Assembly (NCBI RefSeq): GCF_018614055.1
Contig: NZ_JAGGPB010000025.1
Coordinates: 124,001 to 188,000 of the forward strand
Source of the DNA: Streptomyces sp. ISL-98
GTDB taxonomy: Bacteria > Actinomycetota > Actinomycetes > Streptomycetales > Streptomycetaceae
Direction: 5' to 3'
Length of the DNA: 64,000 nucleotides
Every line of letters begins with the position of its first letter. Position 1 is the first letter of the stretch. Below, piece by piece: positions 7,837 to 16,090 of this stretch. A program made the translations under genes and the position numbers. Under the pieces are notes generated by a model that worked only from the letters and a program-made list of their open reading frames with translations, was not told the origin of the DNA and did not search any database.

Positions 7837-9177
7837 ATGGACGAACCGGCCGAGATCGGCCGCCGGGTGCAGCGACTGCGTACACAACGCGGCCTGACGC
7901 AGCGGCAGTTGGCAGAACCCTCGTACACTCCTGCGTACATCTCGACACTCGAGTCCGGCAAGCTACGCCCCTCCGAGGCCGCACTGCGCTTCCTCGCGGA
8001 GCAGCTCGGCACGTCGTTCGAGGAGCTGGCCACCGGACGTCCCGCCCATCTGGCCACCGAGCTGCGGCTCGCCCTCACCGACGCCCAGCGGGATCTCGCC
8101 ACCGGCGCCGCCGACGAGGCTGCCGTCCGCTACCGCCGGCTGCTCACCGACGCGGAACACCTCGACCTCGCCCCCGAGCAGGCCGAGGCGCTGCTGGGAC
8201 TCGGCGAATGCGCTCTGGAGACCGGTGAACTGGCCAACGCAGGACGGCACTTCGAAGCGGCGGAACGGCTCCTGGCCGGTGAACCACTCCCCCGCCGCGC
8301 CCGCGCGATCCGGGGCCGCGCCATCGCGCACCTCCTCGCCGGGGAGCTTCGCTACGCCTGTTATCTCCTTGAGTCCACCATCGACGAGCTCACCGCGAGC
8401 GGCCTGGCCGACCCCGAGGCGCTGGTCCAGCTGTACGCCGCCGTCATCGGCCCGTACATCGACATGGGCGCCCACGCCCGCGCCGCGCACGCCGCCGAGC
8501 TCGCCCTTGCCCTGGCACCGCAGGTCAACGACCCGGCGCTGGTGGCGGGCATGCATCGGCAGGTGGCCCGTACGTTCCTCACCGAAGGGCGCACGGCCGA
8601 CGCCGACGCCTCGCTCGCCAAGGCCCAGGCGATCTACCGGCACCTGAGGCTGCACACCGATCTCGCGCACTGCCACTGGATGCGCGGCTACGTCCAGGCG
8701 CAAAACGGTGAACTGACGCTTGCAGAACAGGAGTTGCGTACCGCCCGCGACATGCTCGCCGCCAAGCGCGCCGCGCTCTACACCGCCCAGGTCGAGGTGG
8801 AGCTGGCCGATGTACTGCGGCGGCTCGGGCGACACGACGAGGCGGCCGACCTCCTCTCGGCACTACTGGAACTGGGCGACCGGCACGGCGCGGTGCACGC
8901 GGGGGGCGCGCACCGGCTGCTCGGGTTGATCGCCGAGGAGAGGGGCGAGGCGGAGGCGGCAGAGGAGCACTACGTCCTGGCCCTCGCCCTGCTGGAGCGC
9001 AGCGGGGCCAGCGGCGACCTCGCCGACCTGTGCCGCCTGCTGGGCGACCTGCTGCGCCGCGGCGGCCGCACTGAGGCGGCCCTGGACGTATACCGCACGG
9101 GACTGGGCCACCGGGCGGCCCGGGGCACAACGACTCTCGGTCCCGCACCGGCGGGTCCGCAGATCCCGCCGCGCTGA
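7837..9177 (+). CDS. XRE-type transcriptional regulator with TPR repeats
   Basis: A 446-residue cytoplasmic regulator. Residues about 8-60 are a Cro/C1-type helix-turn-helix (IGRRVQRLRTQRGLTQRQLAE...YISTLESGK). The remainder is helical, with repeated Ala/Leu-rich TPR-like units such as AEALLGLGECALETGELANAGRHFEAAERLL and AEEHYVLALALLERSGASGDLADLCRLLGDLL. This layout resembles peptide-sensing or signal-integrating regulators of actinomycetes. The ATG follows GGGGGTTCCC. It is divergent from the M64 metallopeptidase, which is therefore a candidate target. The ligand is unknown. Confidence 0.85.
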   Translation: MDEPAEIGRRVQRLRTQRGLTQRQLAEPSYTPAYISTLESGKLRPSEAALRFLAEQLGTSFEELATGRPAHLATELRLALTDAQRDLATGAADEAAVRYRRLLTDAEHLDLAPEQAEALLGLGECALETGELANAGRHFEAAERLLAGEPLPRRARAIRGRAIAHLLAGELRYACYLLESTIDELTASGLADPEALVQLYAAVIGPYIDMGAHARAAHAAELALALAPQVNDPALVAGMHRQVARTFLTEGRTADADASLAKAQAIYRHLRLHTDLAHCHWMRGYVQAQNGELTLAEQELRTARDMLAAKRAALYTAQVEVELADVLRRLGRHDEAADLLSALLELGDRHGAVHAGGAHRLLGLIAEERGEAEAAEEHYVLALALLERSGASGDLADLCRLLGDLLRRGGRTEAALDVYRTGLGHRAARGTTTLGPAPAGPQIPPR

Positions 9178-9212
9178 TGCAGGCTGTCACGCATGCGTCA
9201 GGCGAACACACG

Positions 9213-9653
9213 TCATGAGGTGGGAACAGCGTTCCCGGAGCGCCGAAGGCCGATGAGCTCAAGTTCGGCGAAGACCGCGACCACCAGCGCCCCGACGACC
9301 ATGAAGGCCGTACCCAGGCCGGTGAGCGGTATGACGCTCGTGAACGCCAGCACGAGCATTGCCGCGCAGGACAGTGTGTTGCCCACGACGACGATCGCGG
9401 CGAGGCGCGACGGGATCCGGGGATAGCCGGCGATGAGGGCGAGCGCGGCGGCCCCGCCCAGCATGGCGACCCCGAACGGTACTGACCAAGAAGTCGGCAG
9501 CCCGAGCGGGCCGCTGAGCCACTCGCTGCCGACGAGCATGACAACGCCGAAGACGGCGGTGCTCCAGGCGTCGATGCGCAGGCTGGTACGCAGCAGGTCC
9601 GATGCGGCGCTGCCGGCCGCTGGGCGCTGGGCGGTCATGGCCGGGACGGTCAT
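9213..9653 (-). CDS. Four-helix small integral membrane protein
   Basis: A 146-residue protein with four likely membrane helices: AWSTAVFGVVMLVGSEWL, VPFGVAMLGGAAALALIAGY, AAIVVVGNTLSCAAMLVLAF and GLGTAFMVVGALVVAVFAELELIGL. Similar small proteins are common in Streptomyces without an assigned role. The start MTVPAMTAQ at 9653 is set by AGGAG eight bases upstream; a longer reading from 9749 would run through the operator. It is transcribed away from the XRE regulator gene across a perfect palindrome, so it is the probable target of that regulator. Confidence 0.8.
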   Translation of the reverse strand: MTVPAMTAQRPAAGSAASDLLRTSLRIDAWSTAVFGVVMLVGSEWLSGPLGLPTSWSVPFGVAMLGGAAALALIAGYPRIPSRLAAIVVVGNTLSCAAMLVLAFTSVIPLTGLGTAFMVVGALVVAVFAELELIGLRRSGNAVPTS

Positions 9654-9732
9654 ACAGGTCTCCTTGGTGTGAGGGGCGGACTGAACATGCCCGGCCTGGG
9701 GAGACGGTGGCATCGCAAGCGTCATGGACTCA

Positions 9733-9749
9733 ATGACCTCTGAGGTCAT
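9733..9749. promoter_or_regulatory. Perfect 17-base palindromic operator candidate
   Basis: ATGACCTC-T-GAGGTCAT, two perfect 8-base arms around one base, lies in the divergent gap between the membrane protein gene and the XRE regulator gene, 36 bases before the regulator start. GTCATGG also repeats at 9721 and 9745. It is the natural binding site for the adjacent regulator. Confidence 0.6.
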
Positions 9750-9785
9750 GGCCTCCCTGATCCAGTGGCAGTTATCCTCCCGGGC

Positions 9786-10619
9786 ATGGATGTTGAACAG
9801 CCGTCCCGGGTGGGCGCGTTGCTACGGGACTGGCGTCGGCGCCGCAGGTTCAGCCAACTCGACCTCGCTCTCCTGGCAGACACCTCCGCGCGCCACCTGT
9901 CCTGCGTGGAGACAGGCCGCGCACGCCCGAGCCGTACGATGCTGCTCCGCCTGTCCGCCGCCCTGGACGTCCCCTTGCGCGAGCGCAACACCTTGTTGCT
10001 GGCTGCCGACTACGCGCCGGCGTACCGGGAGAGCAGCCTCGACGACCAATACATGGCGTCGGTCCGTTCCGCGCTCGACACCATGTTGACGGCGCACGAG
10101 CCGTATCCCGCCATTGTGGTCGACCGCTGCTGGAATGTTCTGACAGGCAACCGGGCCATGGCCGTACTCATGGACGGCATACCGCCTCATCTACTGGAGC
10201 CGCAGCCGAACGTGTTCCGGCTGGCTCTGCATCCCGACGGGCTGGCCCCGCGACTGTCCAATCTCGGCGAGGTCCGAGGCCTCTTCCTCGAACGGCTGCT
10301 CCGCCAGGTCAACGCCACCGGAGACGCGGAACTACGCGCGCTGTACGAGGAGGTGCACCGGTACCCAGTGCGCGCCGACCAGGAGAACGCCGGGACCGAC
10401 GCCCCGGCAGCGAGGCCGAGCCCGCCGAGTCCGATACAGGTGCCGCTGCGAATCCGCACTCCGTGGGGCGAGCTGTCGATGTTCAGCACCATGGCAACGT
10501 TCGGAGCCCCGGCCGATGTGACGCTGTCTGAGCTGGCGATCGAGCTGTTCTATCCTCTCGACGAGTTCACCACGAAGGTCCTCCGCGAGCTGGCCGGGAC
10601 ACCGAGCCAGGGGAGCTGA
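9786..10619 (+). CDS. XRE/MmyB-like transcriptional regulator
   Basis: A 277-residue regulator. The N-terminal helix-turn-helix (LLRDWRRRRRFSQLDLALLADTSARHLSCVETGRARPSRTML) is followed by the MmyB-like ligand-binding domain with its typical PYPAIVVDRCWNVLTGNRA and FRLALHPDGLAPRLSNL segments, ending in TPWGELSMFSTMATFGAPADVTLSELAIELFYPLD. In the family this domain binds small ligands such as fatty acids. The ATG at 9786 is used because the domain begins there. There is no strong ribosome site, so a leaderless message is possible; a GTG at 9765 is the alternative. The divergent membrane protein gene is a likely target. Confidence 0.88.
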   Translation: MDVEQPSRVGALLRDWRRRRRFSQLDLALLADTSARHLSCVETGRARPSRTMLLRLSAALDVPLRERNTLLLAADYAPAYRESSLDDQYMASVRSALDTMLTAHEPYPAIVVDRCWNVLTGNRAMAVLMDGIPPHLLEPQPNVFRLALHPDGLAPRLSNLGEVRGLFLERLLRQVNATGDAELRALYEEVHRYPVRADQENAGTDAPAARPSPPSPIQVPLRIRTPWGELSMFSTMATFGAPADVTLSELAIELFYPLDEFTTKVLRELAGTPSQGS

Positions 10620-10642
10620 GTTGGGGCCTGTCCCTTGTCGCC

Positions 10643-12232
10643 TCAGATCCGCTCGCGGTGGGTGTACCGGTCTTCGAAGGCCCGCCAGTCCGCTTCCAGC
10701 TTCCACTGCAGCTCCGCCTTGGGGCTGTCGGCCAGGAACTTTCGACAGTCCGCGCCGGGCGATCCGTCCAAGCCCGGGCCCGGAGTGTCATTCCTGCACG
10801 GGGTGACGAATGCGCCGTACCGGTCCTGCTCCTTCCACAGGGTTCGCCCCTCGATAAAGGCGTGGTCCAGTGAGGCCCGGCTCAGGTTGCGCAGCTGCGC
10901 GACGTTCAGGCCCTGGTCGGTGACGGCCCGTCGGAAGACCGCAGTGAGGTCACTGCGGCTGACGCCGGGGTCGTCGGTGGCCAGGGCGACCGGTACGCCC
11001 GCGGCCAGATAGGTGCGCAGCGGGTGCCGGTCTCCGCCGACCCGCAGAATCTGGGCATTGCTGATCAACGGAGCCTCGACCAGGACGTGGTGCCGGCGCA
11101 TCCGGGCGGTCAGCACGCCGGGGTCCTTCTCATGGGCGAGGTCGACGGCCTCCGTGATGTGGAACGTCAGATCGTCGTCGGTGACTCCTGCCAGGCCCTT
11201 GACGAGTTCACCGGCATGCAGGCTGACCCGTACCGACGGGGCTCGGGACTTCAGGAAGTCGATCATTTTCATGTGCAGGGTGTAGTCCCTCAGCGCAATC
11301 GGGGCGTCCTCGGGCTGGACCATGTTGACCCCCACCACCCGGCCCAGCCGACGACGAGCGAGCTCGACGCCGAGGATCTGCTGAGCAAAGACATGGCGGG
11401 GCGCTTGGGCACGTCCGACCTGGTAGTCGAAGCGAATGGCAACCCGGCATGCCTCCTGAGCAGGTCGGCTGTCGCAGTCCAGCAGCTTGCGGTAGTCGCG
11501 GAAGTGCCGGTCGTAGTCGGCCGCGGCCTGCTCGACGATGGCCCGGAACCGGGGGCTAGCCGTCAGCGTGGAATGGAATTCGGCGAGATCGGACGGGCCC
11601 GGATCCTGCGGGTGGATGCGGTCGACGAGCCGCCGCAGTGAGTTGGCCTCCACTGTTACCAGGGTCTCCAGGTAGCTGGTCCGCTCCCGCGCCGCAGTCT
11701 GCGCCACTTCGGCGAGCATGTCGGCATCGTGTCCTGCGGCAGCCTCCGCGAACTTCCCGAACGTGGCGAAGAAATGGTCGTGGCCGGGTTGTGGATCACC
11801 ATTGGGCGGAAGGACGAAGTCCTGCATCGACCACTCCTGGATGACCCGCTGACGGAACGGCCCCGCCGGTACGGCGTCCCTCGCAGGGCGTTGACCGGCC
11901 GGACACGGCACCGGCCCGGGTGTCACCACGAAGGTCGAGGTGTCGATGCATTTCGCGTCCCGGGCCGCGTACCGGATCAGCGACTCCGTGCGCACGGCGC
12001 CCGCGAGGTGATGGTGCAGATCACCGCCCTTGGGCAGGTCCCCCATGAAGCGCGTGCGCTCTCCCGGGGAATGCGTCACAGTGTCCAAGTACGCCTGAAC
12101 CTGGACCTGTTCACGGCCGTGATGACCATGGCCTACGGGCGTGGCGGCGGCTGCGGGGAGAACCCCCGTGGCCATCCCCGACGCCGCCAGCCCGGCCAGC
12201 ACCGGCCACCCGGCTCCGTATCTCTGCGGCAT
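10643..12232 (-). CDS. Secreted adenosine deaminase-like hydrolase
   Basis: A 529-residue exported member of the adenosine deaminase superfamily, closest in layout to the secreted ADGF/CECR1 group. The N-terminus (residues 1-31, ending LPAAAAT) looks like a signal peptide. Zinc-site motifs are present: GGDLHHHLAGA with H73 and H75, SLHAGE with the third ligand region and catalytic Glu, and ATDDPGVSRSDL with the Asp pair. Extra cysteines in the 100-120 and 260-270 regions suit an exported enzyme. The likely reaction is deamination of adenosine or a related purine outside the cell. It ends 23 bases from the convergent regulator gene. Confidence 0.85.
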   Translation of the reverse strand: MPQRYGAGWPVLAGLAASGMATGVLPAAAATPVGHGHHGREQVQVQAYLDTVTHSPGERTRFMGDLPKGGDLHHHLAGAVRTESLIRYAARDAKCIDTSTFVVTPGPVPCPAGQRPARDAVPAGPFRQRVIQEWSMQDFVLPPNGDPQPGHDHFFATFGKFAEAAAGHDADMLAEVAQTAARERTSYLETLVTVEANSLRRLVDRIHPQDPGPSDLAEFHSTLTASPRFRAIVEQAAADYDRHFRDYRKLLDCDSRPAQEACRVAIRFDYQVGRAQAPRHVFAQQILGVELARRRLGRVVGVNMVQPEDAPIALRDYTLHMKMIDFLKSRAPSVRVSLHAGELVKGLAGVTDDDLTFHITEAVDLAHEKDPGVLTARMRRHHVLVEAPLISNAQILRVGGDRHPLRTYLAAGVPVALATDDPGVSRSDLTAVFRRAVTDQGLNVAQLRNLSRASLDHAFIEGRTLWKEQDRYGAFVTPCRNDTPGPGLDGSPGADCRKFLADSPKAELQWKLEADWRAFEDRYTHRERI

Positions 12233-12396
12233 GATCCGTTCCCCTCTTCCGATGCGTCCGGCATCGGCTGAGAGGTCACTCCCCTCCCGGAAGTCGCGAT
12301 ACCCACAAGAGCGGCCCTTGGGGGGGGAACTCCCCCTGTCGTTTCGGGTCGTCGCGTCCCTAGGAACCGTTGGGCCCTCGCGCTACCCTCCGCCGC

Positions 12397-13476
12397 ATGA
12401 TTTCCACGGTTGTCTGGGGTACCGGGAACGTCGGCCGCTTGGCGATCCGTGCCGTCGAGGCCGACCCGGCGCTGAAACTCACGAACGTACTCGTCCACGA
12501 CCCCGGCAAAGTGGGCCGCGACGCGGGCGATCTCGGTGGGCTCCACCACGATCTGGGCGTCGCGGCGACGGACGACATCGACGCGGTGCTGGCCGCCCGC
12601 CCCCAGGCCGTGGTGTACGCGGCTTCCGGTGACATCCGCCCTGACGATGCCCTCGCCGACGTCGTCAGGGCGATCCGCGCCGGAGCCGTGGTCGTCACCC
12701 CTTCGATGTACGCGCTGTACGACCAGGCGGGCGCCCCGCCGGAGTTGCGCGAGCCGGTGCTGGCCGCCATCGCGGACGGCGGCGGCTCGCTGTTCGTCTC
12801 CGGTGTCGACCCCGGCTGGGGCAACGACGTACTGCCACTGCTGATCAGCGGACTCGGCACCACCGTGGACGTGATCCGCTGCCAGGAGATCTTCGACTAT
12901 TCCACGTACGACCAGCCCGACTCGGTCCGGTACCTGGTCGGCATGGGCCAGCCGATGGACTACGAGCCGCTGATGCTCGCCCCGATGGTCCCGACCATGG
13001 TGTGGGGCGGGCAGATACGGCTGATGGCCAGGGCGCTGGGCGTCCAACTCGACGAGATACGCGAGACCATGGACCGGCGCCCGCTCGACGCCACTGTGAG
13101 TACCCGGACGATGGGCTCGTTCGAGGCCGGCACCCAGGGCGCGGTGCGGTTCGAAGTGCAGGGCGTCGTCGAGGGCGAACCCCGCATCGTCATCGAGCAC
13201 GTGACCCGAATCCACCCGTCCTGTGCACCGGACTGGCCCACGCCGCCCAACGGCGACGGGGCACACCGGGTGATCATCGAGGGCCGACCGCGCATCGAGG
13301 TCACGGTCGAGGCCACCGACGAGGGCGAGAACCGGTCGGCGGGCGGGAACGCGACCGCGGTCGGCCGGCTGGTGGGCGCCATCGACTGGCTCGTGGACGC
13401 GGAACCCGGGCTCTATGACGCGCTCGACGTGCCACTGCGCCCCGCAGTCGGCAAGCTCGGAAGGAGTAAACGATGA
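12397..13476 (+). CDS. NAD(P)-dependent reductase of the dihydrodipicolinate reductase type
   Basis: A 359-residue protein with an N-terminal Rossmann fold (VVWGTGNVGRLAIRAVEADPAL, residues about 5-26). Following segments are typical of the 2,4-diaminopentanoate dehydrogenase/DapB-like oxidoreductases common in actinomycetes (VVYAASGD, GVDPGWGNDVLPLL, FDYSTYDQPDSVR). The ATG at 12397 is chosen because the fold begins at once; a start at 12370 adds nine residues of no evident value. The downstream CMD gene overlaps its stop by four bases (ATGA), so the two are translationally coupled and probably act in the same catabolic step. Substrate unknown. Confidence 0.82.
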   Translation: MISTVVWGTGNVGRLAIRAVEADPALKLTNVLVHDPGKVGRDAGDLGGLHHDLGVAATDDIDAVLAARPQAVVYAASGDIRPDDALADVVRAIRAGAVVVTPSMYALYDQAGAPPELREPVLAAIADGGGSLFVSGVDPGWGNDVLPLLISGLGTTVDVIRCQEIFDYSTYDQPDSVRYLVGMGQPMDYEPLMLAPMVPTMVWGGQIRLMARALGVQLDEIRETMDRRPLDATVSTRTMGSFEAGTQGAVRFEVQGVVEGEPRIVIEHVTRIHPSCAPDWPTPPNGDGAHRVIIEGRPRIEVTVEATDEGENRSAGGNATAVGRLVGAIDWLVDAEPGLYDALDVPLRPAVGKLGRSKR

Positions 13477-13952
13477 ACATCGACATCCCCGAGGGCAAGA
13501 ACGCGATCGAGTACGTGTGGGGCGAGATGGTCCCCGGCATCGGGATCGCCGCCTCGAACTTCTCGCTGTCGGTATACGCCCACACGACCCTGGGGCTAAG
13601 CGAGTTCGAGGCCGCGCGACTGCGGATCGCGCAGATCAACGGGTGCGCCTTCTGCCTCGACTGGCGGACCGAACGGGACGGGCAGAAGGTCGAGGAGGAG
13701 TTCGCCGACGCGGTGGCCCAGTGGCGTACCACCGACGTTTTCGACGACCGGACGCGGCTGGCCGCCGAGTACGCCGAGCGGTACGCCCTGGATCACCACG
13801 GCCTCGACGACGAATTCTGGACGCGCATGACGGCGTACTACAGCCAGCTCGAGATCGTGGAGCTGAGCATGAGCATCGGCTCCTGGCTGGCGTTCGGCCG
13901 GCTCAACCATGTGCTGGGCCTCGACACTGTGTGCGTGCTGCCCTGGCACTGA
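13473..13952 (+). CDS. Carboxymuconolactone decarboxylase (AhpD-like) family protein
   Basis: A 159-residue CMD-family protein. The signature helix RLRIAQINGCAFCLDWRTERDG carries a CxxC pair (NGCAFC) as in AhpD-type peroxidase partners, rather than the decarboxylase type. The later LEIVELSMSIGSWLAFGRLNHVL is the usual family C-terminus. Its ATG overlaps the upstream reductase stop (ATGA). Such proteins often act as thiol peroxidases or as partners of neighbouring dehydrogenases. The pairing suggests a shared pathway that I cannot name. Confidence 0.88.
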   Translation: MNIDIPEGKNAIEYVWGEMVPGIGIAASNFSLSVYAHTTLGLSEFEAARLRIAQINGCAFCLDWRTERDGQKVEEEFADAVAQWRTTDVFDDRTRLAAEYAERYALDHHGLDDEFWTRMTAYYSQLEIVELSMSIGSWLAFGRLNHVLGLDTVCVLPWH

Positions 13953-13970
13953 GGTGGTCGGGGGGCGCCC

Positions 13971-13998
13971 GGTGAGCCCGGCTCCCCCTGGGCTCACC
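13971..13998. terminator. Bidirectional hairpin between convergent genes
   Basis: GGTGAGCCC (13971-13979) pairs perfectly with GGGCTCACC (13990-13998) around a 10-base loop, in the short gap between the CMD gene and the convergent cholesterol oxidase gene. There is no T-run, as is usual in this GC-rich group. Confidence 0.65.
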
Positions 13999-14007
13999 CG
14001 GCCACCG

Positions 14008-15651
14008 TCACAGGTCGGTGGCGATGATCTTCTCGATGTTCCGTTCGGCGAGCGCAGTGATGGTGACGAACGGGTTGACACTGGTGTTGCCGGGAATCAG
14101 CGAGCCGTCGATGACGTACAGGCCGGAGTAGCCGTGGAGACAGCCGTAGTTGTCGGTGGCCTTGTTCAGCACCGCGCCGCCGAGCGGGTGGTACGTGAGG
14201 TGATCGCCCCAGATCTTGTACGCCCCGAAGAGGTCGGTCCGGTAGATCGTCCCCTCCTTCGCGTTGATCTTGTCGAAGATCGTCTTGGCGGCGTCGATGG
14301 ACGGCTGTTTCCATGCGGTCTGCCAGTTCAGGTCGACCTTGCCCGTGGCGGCGTTCCAGGAGAACTCGGCGCGGTTCGGGTTCTTGGTGATGGACAGGTA
14401 GAACGAGGCGTACGTCTCGATCCCTGTGGGCAGCGGTGCCACCTCGGCGAACGCGCCACCGGCGTCCCAGTTGTCGATGCCGGCCGTGGGCATGGATGCC
14501 TGGAGCTTGCCGGTCGCGTCCCACATGTGGTTGGCGCGGCCGCACATGACGTTGCCGTTGTCGCCCCAGCCCTTCCCGATCTCGTTGTTCAGGCCGGGCA
14601 GCAGGCCGGTGGCCTTCAGCTTGGTCAGGAGCTTGCTGGTGCCGACGCTGCCTGCCGCGAAGAACACTCTGTCCGCGGTCACGGTTTTGGTGGCCGTGGT
14701 GTTACCGCTGGTGCTGATCTGGTCGATGAGGACGGTGTAGCCGCCACCGGCCGCCGGGGCGACCGATGTGACCTTGTGCAGCGGCGAGATGGTGACCCTG
14801 CCGGTCGCCTTTGCCTGGGCGATGTAGTTCTTCTGCAGGGACTTCTTGCCGTAGTTGTTGCCGTAGAGGACCTCGCCCTCCAGCGCCGACTTGGGGACGG
14901 CTCCGGTGGCCTCCTGCTTCATGTAGTCCCAGTCGTACACGTTGGGCACGAAGACGAACGGGAAGCCGGAACGCTGGGCGTGCTTGCGGCCGACCCTGGC
15001 GTACTGGTAGCAGGCGGCGCTCTCCCACCAGGCCGGGTCGACGTGGCTGACCCCGAGCCCGGCGTTGGCGCGCGGGTAGTAGGTGCCGTACATCTCGTCG
15101 GCGTTCACCGACGGGAGGACGGCGCTGAATCTCTCGCGCTTGGGGGTGACCGCCATGCCGCCGTTGACCAGGGATCCGCCGCCGACGCCGCGGCCCTGGT
15201 ACACCGTGATGCCGCTGAATTCCTCGGCGTCCAGGATCCCGGTGTAGCGGGAGACGTCCTTGTCGAGCGGAAAGCCGAGGAAGTTGCTGAGGGGCTGCTT
15301 GGTCCTGGTGCGAAGCCAGAACGACCGGTAGTCCGGCTTGGTGGTGTTGGCGAAGATCTTGCCGTCCGTGCCGGGCGTGTCCCAGGACATGCCCATCTCG
15401 ATCATGTGCACTTCGACGCCGGCCTGAGCGAGACGCAGGGCGGCAACGGAGCCGCCGTATCCGGTGCCGATCACGAGGGCCGGGACGTGGGCCCCGGCCT
15501 CGATCGGAGCGGCCGCGGAAGCGGCCTTCGGCTGGGCTGCGGTGGCGTGACCGGCGAGGGCGACGGCACCCAGAATAGAACCAGTTCCAGCGATGAATCC
15601 TCGGCGCGAGACGCCCTTGGAACCCGTACCACGTACGGCAGGATCATTCAT
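14008..15651 (-). CDS. choA: Secreted cholesterol oxidase (GMC family)
   Basis: A 547-residue FAD flavoprotein that oxidises cholesterol to cholest-4-en-3-one with release of peroxide. A Tat signal (VSRRGFIAG, residues about 14-22, then a hydrophobic run to ATAAQ) predicts export of the folded enzyme. FAD binding is at VIGTGYGGSVAALRLAQAG, and the QGRGVGGGSLVNGGMAV signature is intact. The active-site trio known from the Streptomyces enzyme can be placed: Glu in GAFAEVAPLPTG, His in YHPLGGAVL, Asn in NTSVNPFVTITALAERN. GAGG-like sequence precedes the ATG at 15651. It stands alone, without the P450 gene found beside choA in some strains. Confidence 0.93.
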   Translation of the reverse strand: MNDPAVRGTGSKGVSRRGFIAGTGSILGAVALAGHATAAQPKAASAAAPIEAGAHVPALVIGTGYGGSVAALRLAQAGVEVHMIEMGMSWDTPGTDGKIFANTTKPDYRSFWLRTRTKQPLSNFLGFPLDKDVSRYTGILDAEEFSGITVYQGRGVGGGSLVNGGMAVTPKRERFSAVLPSVNADEMYGTYYPRANAGLGVSHVDPAWWESAACYQYARVGRKHAQRSGFPFVFVPNVYDWDYMKQEATGAVPKSALEGEVLYGNNYGKKSLQKNYIAQAKATGRVTISPLHKVTSVAPAAGGGYTVLIDQISTSGNTTATKTVTADRVFFAAGSVGTSKLLTKLKATGLLPGLNNEIGKGWGDNGNVMCGRANHMWDATGKLQASMPTAGIDNWDAGGAFAEVAPLPTGIETYASFYLSITKNPNRAEFSWNAATGKVDLNWQTAWKQPSIDAAKTIFDKINAKEGTIYRTDLFGAYKIWGDHLTYHPLGGAVLNKATDNYGCLHGYSGLYVIDGSLIPGNTSVNPFVTITALAERNIEKIIATDL

Positions 15652-15745
15652 GTGAGGTTCCTCACTCTCAATGGAGTGGAAACAGGTTCTACTGCCGCTT
15701 GCGTGTGAAGTCACTACATACCTAGAGGTAACTTGCGCGTACGGG

Positions 15746-15979
15746 TCAACGGTTGGTGATCCATCGCAGAACGGTCCTGACAGTGGCGTCGTCCAGCGTG
15801 CTGAGGACTTTGATGGCGTCCAGGTCGCCGGGGAGCGGCGCGATTCCTGTCGTGGTCAGGGCCGCGTGGAGATCCAGTCGGTGCTTGTCGGCCGGCAGGG
15901 GGCGGTACGGGTCGAGCGCCCACTGCGGTGTCCTCCGCGGCGTCCTCCGAGGAAAGGCAGAAACCTGTGTGGTGTTCAT
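15746..15979 (-). CDS. Small conserved-looking hypothetical protein
   Basis: A 77-residue protein with an excellent AGGAGG site before the ATG at 15979. The N-terminal third is basic (FPRRTPRRTPQW); the rest is an acidic helical part ending DDATVRTVLRWITNR. No signal peptide or membrane helix is seen and I recognise no family. It sits upstream of the cholesterol oxidase gene on the same strand, 94 bases away, and downstream of the efflux pump gene. Confidence 0.65.
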   Translation of the reverse strand: MNTTQVSAFPRRTPRRTPQWALDPYRPLPADKHRLDLHAALTTTGIAPLPGDLDAIKVLSTLDDATVRTVLRWITNR

Positions 15980-16090
15980 CGGAACCTCCTGCGTGTCGTC
16001 ACTGACCAACAGGAGTCCCGTCAGGTGGTGTTCAGTTGCATGCGAGGCCACTTATCACCCGAACGTCGGCTCCGGCGGGAAGAAGAGCGG

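Noticed and set aside
13909..15708. A 599-codon plus-strand frame opposite the cholesterol oxidase
   Set aside because: Antisense composition only; the minus strand carries all cholesterol oxidase motifs.
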